A DNA stretch of 64,000 bases from Flavobacteriaceae bacterium (GTDB lineage Bacteria; Bacteroidota; Bacteroidia; Flavobacteriales; Flavobacteriaceae), in contig CANKZI010000004.1 in NCBI GenBank assembly GCA_947488595.1, positions 1 through 64,000 on the forward strand. The letters are read 5' to 3'. Below are positions 1-7,363 of the stretch, one piece after another; position 1 is the stretch's first letter, and each line of letters starts with the position of its first letter. The translations under genes and the position numbers were made by a program. Below the pieces are notes generated by a model. It searched no databases. It saw only the letters and a list, made by a program, of their open reading frames with translations, and was not told the DNA's origin.

Positions 1-352
1 TCCTTTTGATGATTTTGAAGAAACGATACAGTATCTAATTGATGCCAAGTACGGACAGCAAGTCAGCATATTTACTAATGATGCCGACGAATTGGCGGCT
101 TTGATAGATCCATTGGTAAACCAAGTGAGTCGTCTCAATATTAATAGCCAATCTCAACGTGGTCCCGATGTTTTTCCGTTTACAGGCCGAAAAGACAGTG
201 CCGAAGGAACTTTGTCTGTATCTGACGCGATCCGTTCGTTTTCAATTCGTTCTTTGGTTGCTTTTAAAATGAATGAATCCAATAAAGTATTGATAAATGA
301 AATTGTAAATGAAGATAAATCTAATTTTATAAGTACCAAGTTTATATTTTAA
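1..352 (+). CDS. NADP-dependent glyceraldehyde-3-phosphate dehydrogenase / aldehyde dehydrogenase, C-terminal fragment
   Basis: The reading frame is open from base 2 to the TAA at 350-352, so this is the last ~116 residues of a gene that begins before the window. The segment VFPFTGRKDSAEGTLSV followed by DAIRSFSIRSLVA is typical of the C-terminal part of GapN-type, non-phosphorylating aldehyde dehydrogenases, which oxidise glyceraldehyde-3-phosphate to 3-phosphoglycerate with NADP. The catalytic cysteine and cofactor-binding parts lie outside the window, so substrate assignment rests on the C-terminal signature only. A hairpin with a T run at 427-464 ends the transcript. Confidence 0.75.
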   Translation, partial: PFDDFEETIQYLIDAKYGQQVSIFTNDADELAALIDPLVNQVSRLNINSQSQRGPDVFPFTGRKDSAEGTLSVSDAIRSFSIRSLVAFKMNESNKVLINEIVNEDKSNFISTKFIF

Positions 353-426
353 ATTTTGATTTGATATTTTATAGTTATTAAGTTTATATTTAATACAATT
401 ATTTGATAACGAAATCAGAAATAGCA

Positions 427-464
427 AACAGCATATCGATTCAATTGATTTGCTGTTTTTTTTA
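427..464 (+). terminator. Rho-independent terminator after the aldehyde dehydrogenase
   Basis: The arms AACAGCA and TGCTGTT (about 427-433 and 451-457), with an extra ATC/GAT pairing inside, are followed by a run of eight T. It lies 75 bases after the stop codon on the plus strand. Confidence 0.6.
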
Positions 465-630
465 TTTCAATATTTTCTATTTTACATAATATAAATTATA
501 GTTCAAATTGAATTTGAGAATATTAAAATTTAGGGAGATTTGTAATTTTTAACTTCAATAGATTAATACTTAATTCCGAAAGGCTTCAAATTATAAAAAA
601 TAATGAAAATTTATTATATAATAAATAATG

Positions 631-1947
631 CTATCTTTTTTTGGTCAAATCATTTTTGTTCTGAAGATAATAATTGGCAACCCATTTCTCAATCAATTCG
701 TCTTTCGTCAAATGATGAAAAACATTTTTAATTTTTTCTTTTAAATCCGTCGCGATTGCATGATTGGGTTTGGTTTTGAAAATTTGTTTGGCCAATAAAT
801 AAGCATTATTTTCTTCAAGACTTACCGTATTTGGTTTTTGAAACGGCGTAAATTCTATGCCCAAAGCTATTTCAAAATTGGCTATTTCGGCAACTTCTTC
901 TTCCTGTAAAACGGTTAACGAAAGTCCGCTGCCTCCCGCTCGAGCTGTTCTTCCGCTGCGATGAACGTAAGTTTCATAAACATCTGGAAGGTGATAATTG
1001 ACAACATAACGAATCGCGGCCACATCAATGCCGCGTGCTGCCAAATCGGTAGCAACCAAAATGTTAATATGTCCTTCACGGAATTGCGCCATAATTCGAT
1101 CCCGAATCGGTTGTGTCAGACTGCCGTGAATGGCTCCTGATGAAAAACGGTTGATGGCTAAATTTTTAGCCAATTTGTTTACTGCTGCTTTGGTTTTACA
1201 AAAAATAATGCCGCGTTCTCCTTCTTTTGAGGATAAAAAATGCATCAAAACATCTAGTTTTTCAATAGGATCGACCACAATGTATTGGTGATTGATGCTC
1301 GAATTTCCCACTGTTTCCATATCAACATGCACTTGAACTACATTTTTAGACATGTAATTTTGTACCAATTGCTTTATTGTACCCGGTAAAGTTGCCGAAA
1401 ACAGCCAAGTTCTTCTGTTTTTTGGAAGCTCGCTAATAATGGCATCTAAACTTTCTTTTAAGATGGTCACCATTTCGTCTGCTTCGTCTAAAACAAGATG
1501 TTTGGCTTGACTAATATCGACGGTCTTTCGTTGTATCAAATCGATCAAACGCCCAGGCGTTGCAACCACAATATGGTTTGTTTTTTGCAATTGCTCGATT
1601 TGTGGTTTAATGGGAATTCCACCGCAAATTGAAGCGATGGACAATTCGGGTAAGTATTTTGCAAAGGCCAATAATTGGTCGAATATCTGATGTCCTAACT
1701 CACGTGTAGGAACCAATATAACACTTTGAATTTTAGTATTTTTAACATCAATCAATTGAAGTAATGGTAATCCAAAAGCTGCTGTTTTTCCGGTGCCTGT
1801 TTTTGCCAATCCAACAAAGTCATTTTCGTTTTTAAGCAAAATCGGAATTGCTTTTTCTTGAATTTCGGTTGGTACCAAAATATTCAAATCAGAAAGTGCT
1901 TTTATAATTGGTTCTTGAATGCCTAAATCGGTGAATTGTTGTGACAT
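631..1947 (-). CDS. DEAD-box ATP-dependent RNA helicase
   Basis: 438-residue SF2 RNA helicase, the usual length for bacterial DEAD-box enzymes that remodel RNA in ribosome assembly, mRNA decay or cold adaptation. Visible motifs: Q motif with PTEIQ (residues 26-30), motif I AKTGTGKT (48-55), PTREL (80-84), TPGR (130-133), DEAD (154-157), SAT (184-186), ATDLAARGID and the HRSGRTARAG motif VI. The C-terminal tail is short and basic, without an obvious DbpA-type RNA-binding domain, so the RhlE/CshA-like subgroup is more likely than DbpA. The gene is monocistronic in appearance. Hairpin repeat copy A lies 38 bases upstream of the ATG, between it and the preceding minus-strand helicase. Confidence 0.93.
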   Translation of the reverse strand: MSQQFTDLGIQEPIIKALSDLNILVPTEIQEKAIPILLKNENDFVGLAKTGTGKTAAFGLPLLQLIDVKNTKIQSVILVPTRELGHQIFDQLLAFAKYLPELSIASICGGIPIKPQIEQLQKTNHIVVATPGRLIDLIQRKTVDISQAKHLVLDEADEMVTILKESLDAIISELPKNRRTWLFSATLPGTIKQLVQNYMSKNVVQVHVDMETVGNSSINHQYIVVDPIEKLDVLMHFLSSKEGERGIIFCKTKAAVNKLAKNLAINRFSSGAIHGSLTQPIRDRIMAQFREGHINILVATDLAARGIDVAAIRYVVNYHLPDVYETYVHRSGRTARAGGSGLSLTVLQEEEVAEIANFEIALGIEFTPFQKPNTVSLEENNAYLLAKQIFKTKPNHAIATDLKEKIKNVFHHLTKDELIEKWVANYYLQNKNDLTKKR

Positions 1948-1984
1948 GTTTGTGCTTTTTTTTCAATTTTTTGATGAGAAAAAC

Positions 1985-2101
1985 GACTGCCCTAGCCCGG
2001 ATAGCAGCAGAAATCCTTTTTATTGCATGTTGACTTTTAACGTTTATTTCGCGAATTTATAAAGCAATAAAAAGATTGGAGCGGATAGCCGGATTAGCTT
2101 C
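1985..2101 (+). repeat. Interspersed hairpin repeat, copy A
   Basis: Long imperfect inverted repeat. The left arm starts GACTGCCCTAGCCCGGAT and runs into AATCC; the right arm runs AAAGATTGGAGCGGAT and ends CCGGATTAGCTTC. The inner stem is perfect over 10 bp (2017-2026 with 2064-2073) and closes a 37-base loop. Related copies are at 9905-10011 (minus), 19552-19639 (plus) and 25521-25604 (minus). This one fills the gap between two minus-strand helicase genes, 10 bases after the stop codon of one and 38 bases before the start of the other. On the minus strand it ends in a T run and may terminate transcription. It could be a copy of a flavobacterial structured RNA such as the Flavo-1 motif; that is a suggestion, not a match. 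Confidence 0.8.
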
Positions 2102-2110
2102 TAGTGAAAA

Positions 2111-3649
2111 TCAATCGTCTTCATTCATTATTTTTTCGCGGTACTTTTTACCTATCATCAGTGTGAGTTTGAGCTTGTAGTCTTCGACCAACCATTCGCG
2201 GTAATTTTTGCTACAATGGCTCAAACAGTTTGAATATTTTCGGATTCGGTACTCAATATCATCGTGCAATTCTTTTGATAACGCGCGCGCTTGATTGAGT
2301 TCTTCGGTATTATCGACAGACATGGCGGCATGTTGGTCAATCGATTTGTCGAGTACCACTTTTGAGCGCAAATTTTGTGCAATGGCTTGTCGGTGTTCTT
2401 CGTCAACATCAAAATCGATATTTTCGGTTTTAGCAAATTTGGCCCTTAATTCGGGTGGCATTTTGTATTTGAAATGTGTTTCGATTTCGATATCGTCGCG
2501 TAAATTTTCTAAATAAAATTCGGGTGATTTGAAAATATGTTGCCAATTAACTGGTTCACTCCAAAGTCCGAATCGGGCCGCATTATTACCCAAATCGATT
2601 ACGCTAAAAGTGTCTTTATTGTCGAGTTTTCGAGAGCCACGACCAATCATTTGGTAATACAAAGTCAGTGATTTTGTGGCGCGATTGAGGATGATTGACT
2701 CGACTGTTGGCTCGTCAAAGCCGGTGGTTAAAATGCCTACAGAAGTTAAAATGGCATCAGGCGTTTTTTTGAACCAATTTAAAATATCCTTCCTTTCCGC
2801 TGGATTGCTTGTATTGTCAAGATGTCGTATCGGATAACCTGCATTTTTAAAAGTTTCGAAAACGTAGAGCGAAGTATTGATTCCGTTATTGAAAATCAAG
2901 GTTTTTTTACCTAAAGATTTTTCGGCATAGGCATGAAGCAGTTTTTCTTGCATGACCATATTTGAATACAAGTCATCGGAAGATTTTACGGTATAATCGC
3001 CGTTGATTCCGACCTTTAGCGAAGTCAAGCCCACATCATAACTGTAAGTAATGGCTTTTGCCAGAAAACCTTTCTCAATGAGCGATGCAATGGTGTCGCC
3101 AACAATGAGTTCGTCATAGTTTTCGTTCATTGGCAACTTAATATTTGAACTTAAAGGTGTTGCAGTTACGCCTAAAATAAAGGCATTTTTGAACGAGCCT
3201 AATAATTTACGGAACGAATTATAATGTGCTTCATCGATAATTACCAGGCCAACATTATCGATGTGAAGAATCTCATCGTTCAAACGATTTTTTAGTGTTT
3301 CGACCATCGCAACAAAGCAAGAATAATCGCCTTGGTCCGGCAATTCTTTAATTTTGCTGTTGATGATTTTGTTTTTTACGTCAAAACCTTTTAACATTTT
3401 AGAGGTCTGCTTGCACAATTCGATACGGTGTGTGAGCACCACCACTTTTTTATCGTTTTTGGAGAGATAACGGCGAACGATTTCTGAGAAAATCACTGTT
3501 TTTCCGCCTCCCGTAGGCAGTTGGTACAACAATCGGTAATTGAAAGCTGTATTATCCATGCGTTCAAAAATCGCGTCAATGTCGCCTTTTTGGTAACCGT
3601 AGAGCTCTTTTTTTTCTTCGATTTCTAGTTCTAATTCTTTATTTGGCAT
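2111..3649 (-). CDS. DEAD/DEAH-box SF2 helicase, ResIII/SSL2-like
   Basis: 512-residue superfamily 2 helicase of the ResIII type, which generally acts on double-stranded DNA or RNA using ATP. Motifs seen: YGYQKGDI Q-like motif near the N-terminus, Walker A PTGGGKT (45-51), DEAH (139-142), a TATP-type motif III, TGFDEPTV (motif V) and QMIGRGSR (motif VI). No nuclease or methylase domain is fused and no restriction-modification partner lies next to it, so it appears to be a stand-alone helicase. The C-terminal ~120 residues match no domain that I recognise. A -7-like element sits just upstream at 3682-3689. Confidence 0.85.
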   Translation of the reverse strand: MPNKELELEIEEKKELYGYQKGDIDAIFERMDNTAFNYRLLYQLPTGGGKTVIFSEIVRRYLSKNDKKVVVLTHRIELCKQTSKMLKGFDVKNKIINSKIKELPDQGDYSCFVAMVETLKNRLNDEILHIDNVGLVIIDEAHYNSFRKLLGSFKNAFILGVTATPLSSNIKLPMNENYDELIVGDTIASLIEKGFLAKAITYSYDVGLTSLKVGINGDYTVKSSDDLYSNMVMQEKLLHAYAEKSLGKKTLIFNNGINTSLYVFETFKNAGYPIRHLDNTSNPAERKDILNWFKKTPDAILTSVGILTTGFDEPTVESIILNRATKSLTLYYQMIGRGSRKLDNKDTFSVIDLGNNAARFGLWSEPVNWQHIFKSPEFYLENLRDDIEIETHFKYKMPPELRAKFAKTENIDFDVDEEHRQAIAQNLRSKVVLDKSIDQHAAMSVDNTEELNQARALSKELHDDIEYRIRKYSNCLSHCSKNYREWLVEDYKLKLTLMIGKKYREKIMNEDD

Positions 3650-3681
3650 TGACTTTTGTCTAGGTAATTTTGTGATTTTTG

Positions 3682-3689
3682 CAAAAGTA
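3682..3689 (-). promoter_or_regulatory. Bacteroidetes-type -7 element for the SF2 helicase
   Basis: The minus strand reads TACTTTTG, a perfect TAnnTTTG -7 box, 33 bases before the ATG at 3649. No clear TTG -33 box was found. Confidence 0.5.
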
Positions 3690-3737
3690 CACCTAAAAAA
3701 AGGTTATATGGTTAATAAAAAGAAAAATAGTTCTTAT

Positions 3738-4271
3738 TTATGAATCAACATCGTCTTGGTCATAGAGCGGTGTTACAATTCTTTCGAAAGCATGAACATT
3801 TTCCCAATGCTGAAGGTTCGTTTGATCATAAATACTAAATATGCGTTGTTTAAAATCGGTAACCATTCCGTTGACAATTACAAAATGAACGGCCTGATGA
3901 AAAGCGATTTGAATGCTTTTGTAAAACGAAACGTATTTCATTTCGCGTTTTGCAGAATATTTTTGAGCAGTTTCGATGGTGAAAAACATCACATCGGCAA
4001 CAGCAAAGCCATCGACGCCTAAAGCTATAAAGTGCTTGATGTACTTTTGCGCGACAGAACGACGGAGTTTAGGGCGTTTGGATTTTATAGGAAAATATTC
4101 ATTTGCAATTTTGATTTTGGCTTCTTGCACCAATTTGTCTTCTTTCGGATTGAAAACAAAATCATAATAGACTTTTACTTCGCTGAACTTGTCATACAAT
4201 TCGACCAATTGTTCGGCTACCTGTTCCTTTGTCAAGTCTTCGAGGTATTTTTTTAAATTGCGTTTGCTCAT
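3738..4271 (-). CDS. DUF6155-like uncharacterised protein
   Basis: 177-residue soluble, charged protein beginning MSKRNLKKYLEDLTKEQ. I recognise it as resembling the DUF6155 group of small Bacteroidetes proteins; no biochemical role is known to me. The N-terminal ~45 residues look like a helical hairpin and the rest alternates helices rich in Phe, Tyr and Lys. There is no signal peptide and no transmembrane segment. It follows the SF2 helicase's promoter region and diverges from nhaA. Its -7 box (TACTTTTG on the minus strand, 4289-4296) is close to the ATG, which supports the chosen start. The family name is from memory and is less certain than the gene itself. Confidence 0.7.
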   Translation of the reverse strand: MSKRNLKKYLEDLTKEQVAEQLVELYDKFSEVKVYYDFVFNPKEDKLVQEAKIKIANEYFPIKSKRPKLRRSVAQKYIKHFIALGVDGFAVADVMFFTIETAQKYSAKREMKYVSFYKSIQIAFHQAVHFVIVNGMVTDFKQRIFSIYDQTNLQHWENVHAFERIVTPLYDQDDVDS

Positions 4272-4288
4272 TTTAGGATAATAATTTC

Positions 4289-4296
4289 CAAAAGTA
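4289..4296 (-). promoter_or_regulatory. -7 element for the DUF6155-like gene
   Basis: The minus strand reads TACTTTTG (TAnnTTTG) 18 bases before the ATG. It is back to back with the nhaA promoter at 4332-4339. Confidence 0.5.
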
Positions 4297-4331
4297 AGTT
4301 AGTTTTTAGATTATTACTGATTTAGAATTCT

Positions 4332-4339
4332 TAAATTTG
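4332..4339 (+). promoter_or_regulatory. -7 element for nhaA
   Basis: TAAATTTG fits TAnnTTTG and ends 17 bases before the nhaA ATG. No convincing -33 TTG is visible. Confidence 0.45.
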
Positions 4340-4356
4340 GCATTTAACAAAAAATA

Positions 4357-5682
4357 ATGTCAGAACCTATTCATACAAGTCCAGTCGAAAAATGGGTTAT
4401 TAATCCGGTCGGTCGTTTTATTGGAAAATCGACTACTGGTGGTATTGTATTATTTGTATCAGCCATGTTGGCTATTTTTATTGCCAATTCGCCTTGGGCA
4501 GATTGGTACCATCATATTTGGGAACATCGTTTAGGATTTGCTATCAACGACAGTATTTATCTTGACAAATCGTTGCATCATTGGATTAATGACGGATTGA
4601 TGGCCGTTTTCTTTTTTGTAGTTGGTTTAGAACTCAAACGCGAAATCATTGGTGGAGAACTTTCTAACCCTAGAAAAGCGCTTCTACCAATTGCCGCTGC
4701 ATTTGGAGGGATGGTTTTTCCTGCTATAATTTATCTGCTATTTAATTCAAGTGGTGCTGCACATGCAGGTTGGGGAATCCCGATGGCGACTGATATTGCA
4801 TTTGCGTTGGGTGTTTTGTATTTGTTGGGTGATAAAATTCCGACCTCACTAAAAGTTTTTTTAACTGCTTTGGCTATAGCCGATGATTTAGGTGCCGTTT
4901 TGGTTATTGCGTTTTTTTATACATCGTCGATTTCTATTGTCAATTTAAGTATTGCATTGGCTTTTTTGTTGTTTTTGTATCTTGCCAATAAAGCGGGCGT
5001 TCGCAATACTTTATTTTACGGAATAGTTGGTATTAGCGGCGTTTGGCTTTTCTTTTTATTGTCGGGCGTTCATGCAACGATTGCCGCAGTTTTACTGGCA
5101 TTTACAATTCCAGCCGATGTAAAAGTCGATGAAGGTCATTTTATCAGCAAAATGAAAAAATACTTAAACCAATTTAACAATGCAGAAGGTAATGACAAGC
5201 CGACCTTGACTTCGGAGCAGTTGCATTTGCTAAAAGAAATGCGAATTCTTTCTAAACAGGCGATGACACCATTACAACGATTGGAGCACCGTTTGCATCC
5301 CATGGTCACATTTATTATCATGCCTGTTTTTGCATTTGCCAATGCGGGAGTAACTTTTAACAATAGTATTGCAAGTGAAATGTTAAGTCCAGTCGCTTTG
5401 GGTGTAATTTTAGGATTAGTAATCGGAAAAGTAATTGGTGTTGTTGGTGTTTCGCTGCTTTTGATTCAACTCAAAATTGCCAATTTGCCAAACGGAATGA
5501 ACCAACGGCACTTGATTGGCGTTGGATTTTTGGCGTCAATTGGTTTTACCATGTCGCTATTTGTTACAAGTCTCGCTTTTGAAGACAAAACCTTTATGCT
5601 ACAAGCAAAAATTGGTATATTTGCCGCTTCGTTTGTGGGCGGAATTTTAGGTTATCTTGTACTCAATAAAAAAACGAATTAA
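4357..5682 (+). CDS. nhaA: Na+/H+ antiporter NhaA
   Basis: 441-residue inner-membrane antiporter that exchanges sodium for protons, for pH and salt homeostasis. It shows the family's hydrophobic pattern with about 11-12 membrane segments. The key aspartates are present: the MATDIAFALG segment (D146) and the adjacent pair in AIADDLGA (D176-D177), which correspond to the ion-binding pair of E. coli NhaA. A hydrophilic insert around residues 250-300 is longer than in E. coli, as is usual in Bacteroidetes. The MscS-type channel two genes downstream suggests a shared theme of ion and osmotic balance. The start is supported by the -7 box 17 bases upstream. Confidence 0.96.
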   Translation: MSEPIHTSPVEKWVINPVGRFIGKSTTGGIVLFVSAMLAIFIANSPWADWYHHIWEHRLGFAINDSIYLDKSLHHWINDGLMAVFFFVVGLELKREIIGGELSNPRKALLPIAAAFGGMVFPAIIYLLFNSSGAAHAGWGIPMATDIAFALGVLYLLGDKIPTSLKVFLTALAIADDLGAVLVIAFFYTSSISIVNLSIALAFLLFLYLANKAGVRNTLFYGIVGISGVWLFFLLSGVHATIAAVLLAFTIPADVKVDEGHFISKMKKYLNQFNNAEGNDKPTLTSEQLHLLKEMRILSKQAMTPLQRLEHRLHPMVTFIIMPVFAFANAGVTFNNSIASEMLSPVALGVILGLVIGKVIGVVGVSLLLIQLKIANLPNGMNQRHLIGVGFLASIGFTMSLFVTSLAFEDKTFMLQAKIGIFAASFVGGILGYLVLNKKTN

Positions 5683-5716
5683 AATAACATATATATCTTA
5701 AAATCAATATTTTATA

Positions 5717-5992
5717 ATGAATAAAATTTTTAAAATTGTTGCTATATTAGAGGGCGTCTCTTACCTCCTACTTTTTGCCAATATGCTTTTAATAAAACCC
5801 AACAATATATCGCTGTACAAAACACTTTTGTTTCCTATTGGAATGGCACATGGATTGCTTTTTATGTCTTATATTATTTTAGCAATACTATTAAAATTTG
5901 ATGAAAATTGGGATTGGAAAAAATTTATTATCATTCTCATCGCATCAATTCTCCCGTTTGGAACTTTTTATGTAGAAAAAAAATACCTATAA
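5717..5992 (+). CDS. DUF3817-like small membrane protein
   Basis: 91-residue integral membrane protein with three predicted membrane segments (about 5-25, 38-58 and 70-85). The opening FKIVAILEGVSYLLL and the later PIGMAHGLLF are typical of the DUF3817 family, small proteins of unknown function. It lies 34 bases after nhaA and only 3 bases before the MscS gene, so the three are probably cotranscribed. Confidence 0.8.
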   Translation: MNKIFKIVAILEGVSYLLLFANMLLIKPNNISLYKTLLFPIGMAHGLLFMSYIILAILLKFDENWDWKKFIIILIASILPFGTFYVEKKYL

Positions 5993-5995
5993 AAA

Positions 5996-7258
5996 ATGCA
6001 CAATATAGTAGATAATATTTTTGAATGGGCATATCAATTAATGAGATCTTGGCATTTTGATGATACTTTTGCGGCCTATTTCAGTTTGTTTATTAATATT
6101 TTTTTACTCGTTGTTTTTTCATACATCATCTACTTGCTTTTTCGATTTGTTTTAGTTTCCACCATGGCGATAATAGCAAAAAAAACCAAAACCAAATTTG
6201 ATGACCTGTTAGTTTCTAACAAAACGGCCAAGTACATTGCACATCTTATTCCGCTGCTATTTATTTATAAAGTTGTTCCGATTATTTTAGAAGACTTTGA
6301 CTATTGGCAATCCATTTTCGGGAAACTAATCGGTATTTACATTGTTTTTTTGGTTTTATTGATTATCCGTACAGTTTTTAATGCCTTAAAAGACCATCTT
6401 AAACTAATTCCGCGCTACAGCGACAAACCCATCGACAGTTACATTCAAGTGATTATGATTGTGTTATGGACTTTTGGAGTTGTAACCATAATTATGCTTT
6501 TATTCAACACCACGATTTATGCATTGTTAGGAACGTTTGGCGCTATTTCGGCGATTATTCTATTAATTTTTAGAGATACGATTTTAGGGTTTGTTGCCAG
6601 TATTCAAGTTTCAGTAAATGATATGGTACGAATTGGCGATTGGATCACGATGGATAAATTTGGTGCCGATGGAGATGTTATCGAAATCAACTTGGCGACT
6701 GTAAAAGTGCGCAATTTTGATAATACAACCACTACCATTCCGACTTACAGTTTGATTTCTGATTCCTTTAGAAACTGGCGTGGCATGTTGGATTCGCCAG
6801 GACGTCGCATCAAAAGGCATATTTTGGTAAAAGCCAGCAGCATTCGGTTTTTAAAGAATGAAGAATTACTTGAACTCAAAAAAATACAATTGATTAACAA
6901 TTATATCGACCAACGTCAAAATGATATTGAAAAATACAATAAAAGTAATACTATCGATAAATCATTGCTACTCAATGGCAGGAACATGACCAATTTTGGT
7001 TTGTTCAGAAAGTACATTACACAATACCTGTCAAATTATCCTGGTTTAAATACCAATATGATTTTGCTTTGCCGACAATTACAACCTACGCCTCATGGGA
7101 TTCCTCTAGAAATCTATACATTTTCGAATGACCAAAGATTTGAAAATTACGAATACATAATGGCAGATATTTTTGATCACATTTTTGCAGCTGTTCCCTA
7201 TTTTGATTTGGCGATTTTTGAAATGCTTTCCAATAATGAAAGCTTAGAAAAGCAATAG
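5996..7258 (+). CDS. MscS-family mechanosensitive ion channel (YbdG-like)
   Basis: 420-residue membrane channel that releases solutes when membrane tension rises. The N-terminal ~190 residues carry about five membrane helices. The pore-lining helix and beta domain follow at roughly 180-270, with ALLGTFGAISAIILLIFRD and then VSVNDMVRIGDWI, the conserved MscS signature. The C-terminal region containing the DSPGRRIKRHI segment matches the longer YbdG/MscM-like subgroup better than classical MscS. It starts 3 bases after the DUF3817 gene and is probably in one operon with nhaA. Confidence 0.9.
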   Translation: MHNIVDNIFEWAYQLMRSWHFDDTFAAYFSLFINIFLLVVFSYIIYLLFRFVLVSTMAIIAKKTKTKFDDLLVSNKTAKYIAHLIPLLFIYKVVPIILEDFDYWQSIFGKLIGIYIVFLVLLIIRTVFNALKDHLKLIPRYSDKPIDSYIQVIMIVLWTFGVVTIIMLLFNTTIYALLGTFGAISAIILLIFRDTILGFVASIQVSVNDMVRIGDWITMDKFGADGDVIEINLATVKVRNFDNTTTTIPTYSLISDSFRNWRGMLDSPGRRIKRHILVKASSIRFLKNEELLELKKIQLINNYIDQRQNDIEKYNKSNTIDKSLLLNGRNMTNFGLFRKYITQYLSNYPGLNTNMILLCRQLQPTPHGIPLEIYTFSNDQRFENYEYIMADIFDHIFAAVPYFDLAIFEMLSNNESLEKQ

Positions 7259-7337
7259 TTTTTAAAAACCATGACTTTCTATTTTACGTTTGTATTTTAA
7301 ATTGCAAGAAAATTTTTAAAAATTGCTGATTGTTTGA

Positions 7338-7345
7338 TACATTTG
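7338..7345 (+). promoter_or_regulatory. -7 element for the metalloprotease gene
   Basis: TACATTTG ends 18 bases before the ATG at 7364. It supports that ATG over the upstream in-frame TTG at 7334, which would overlap the promoter. Confidence 0.45.
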
Positions 7346-7363
7346 AGCTTTAAAAAGAAAACT

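Noticed and set aside
7334..7363. TTG start for the metalloprotease adding ten residues before MKKRLLFLL
   Set aside because: It would place a hydrophilic stretch before the signal peptide and overlaps a -7 box at 7338-7345.
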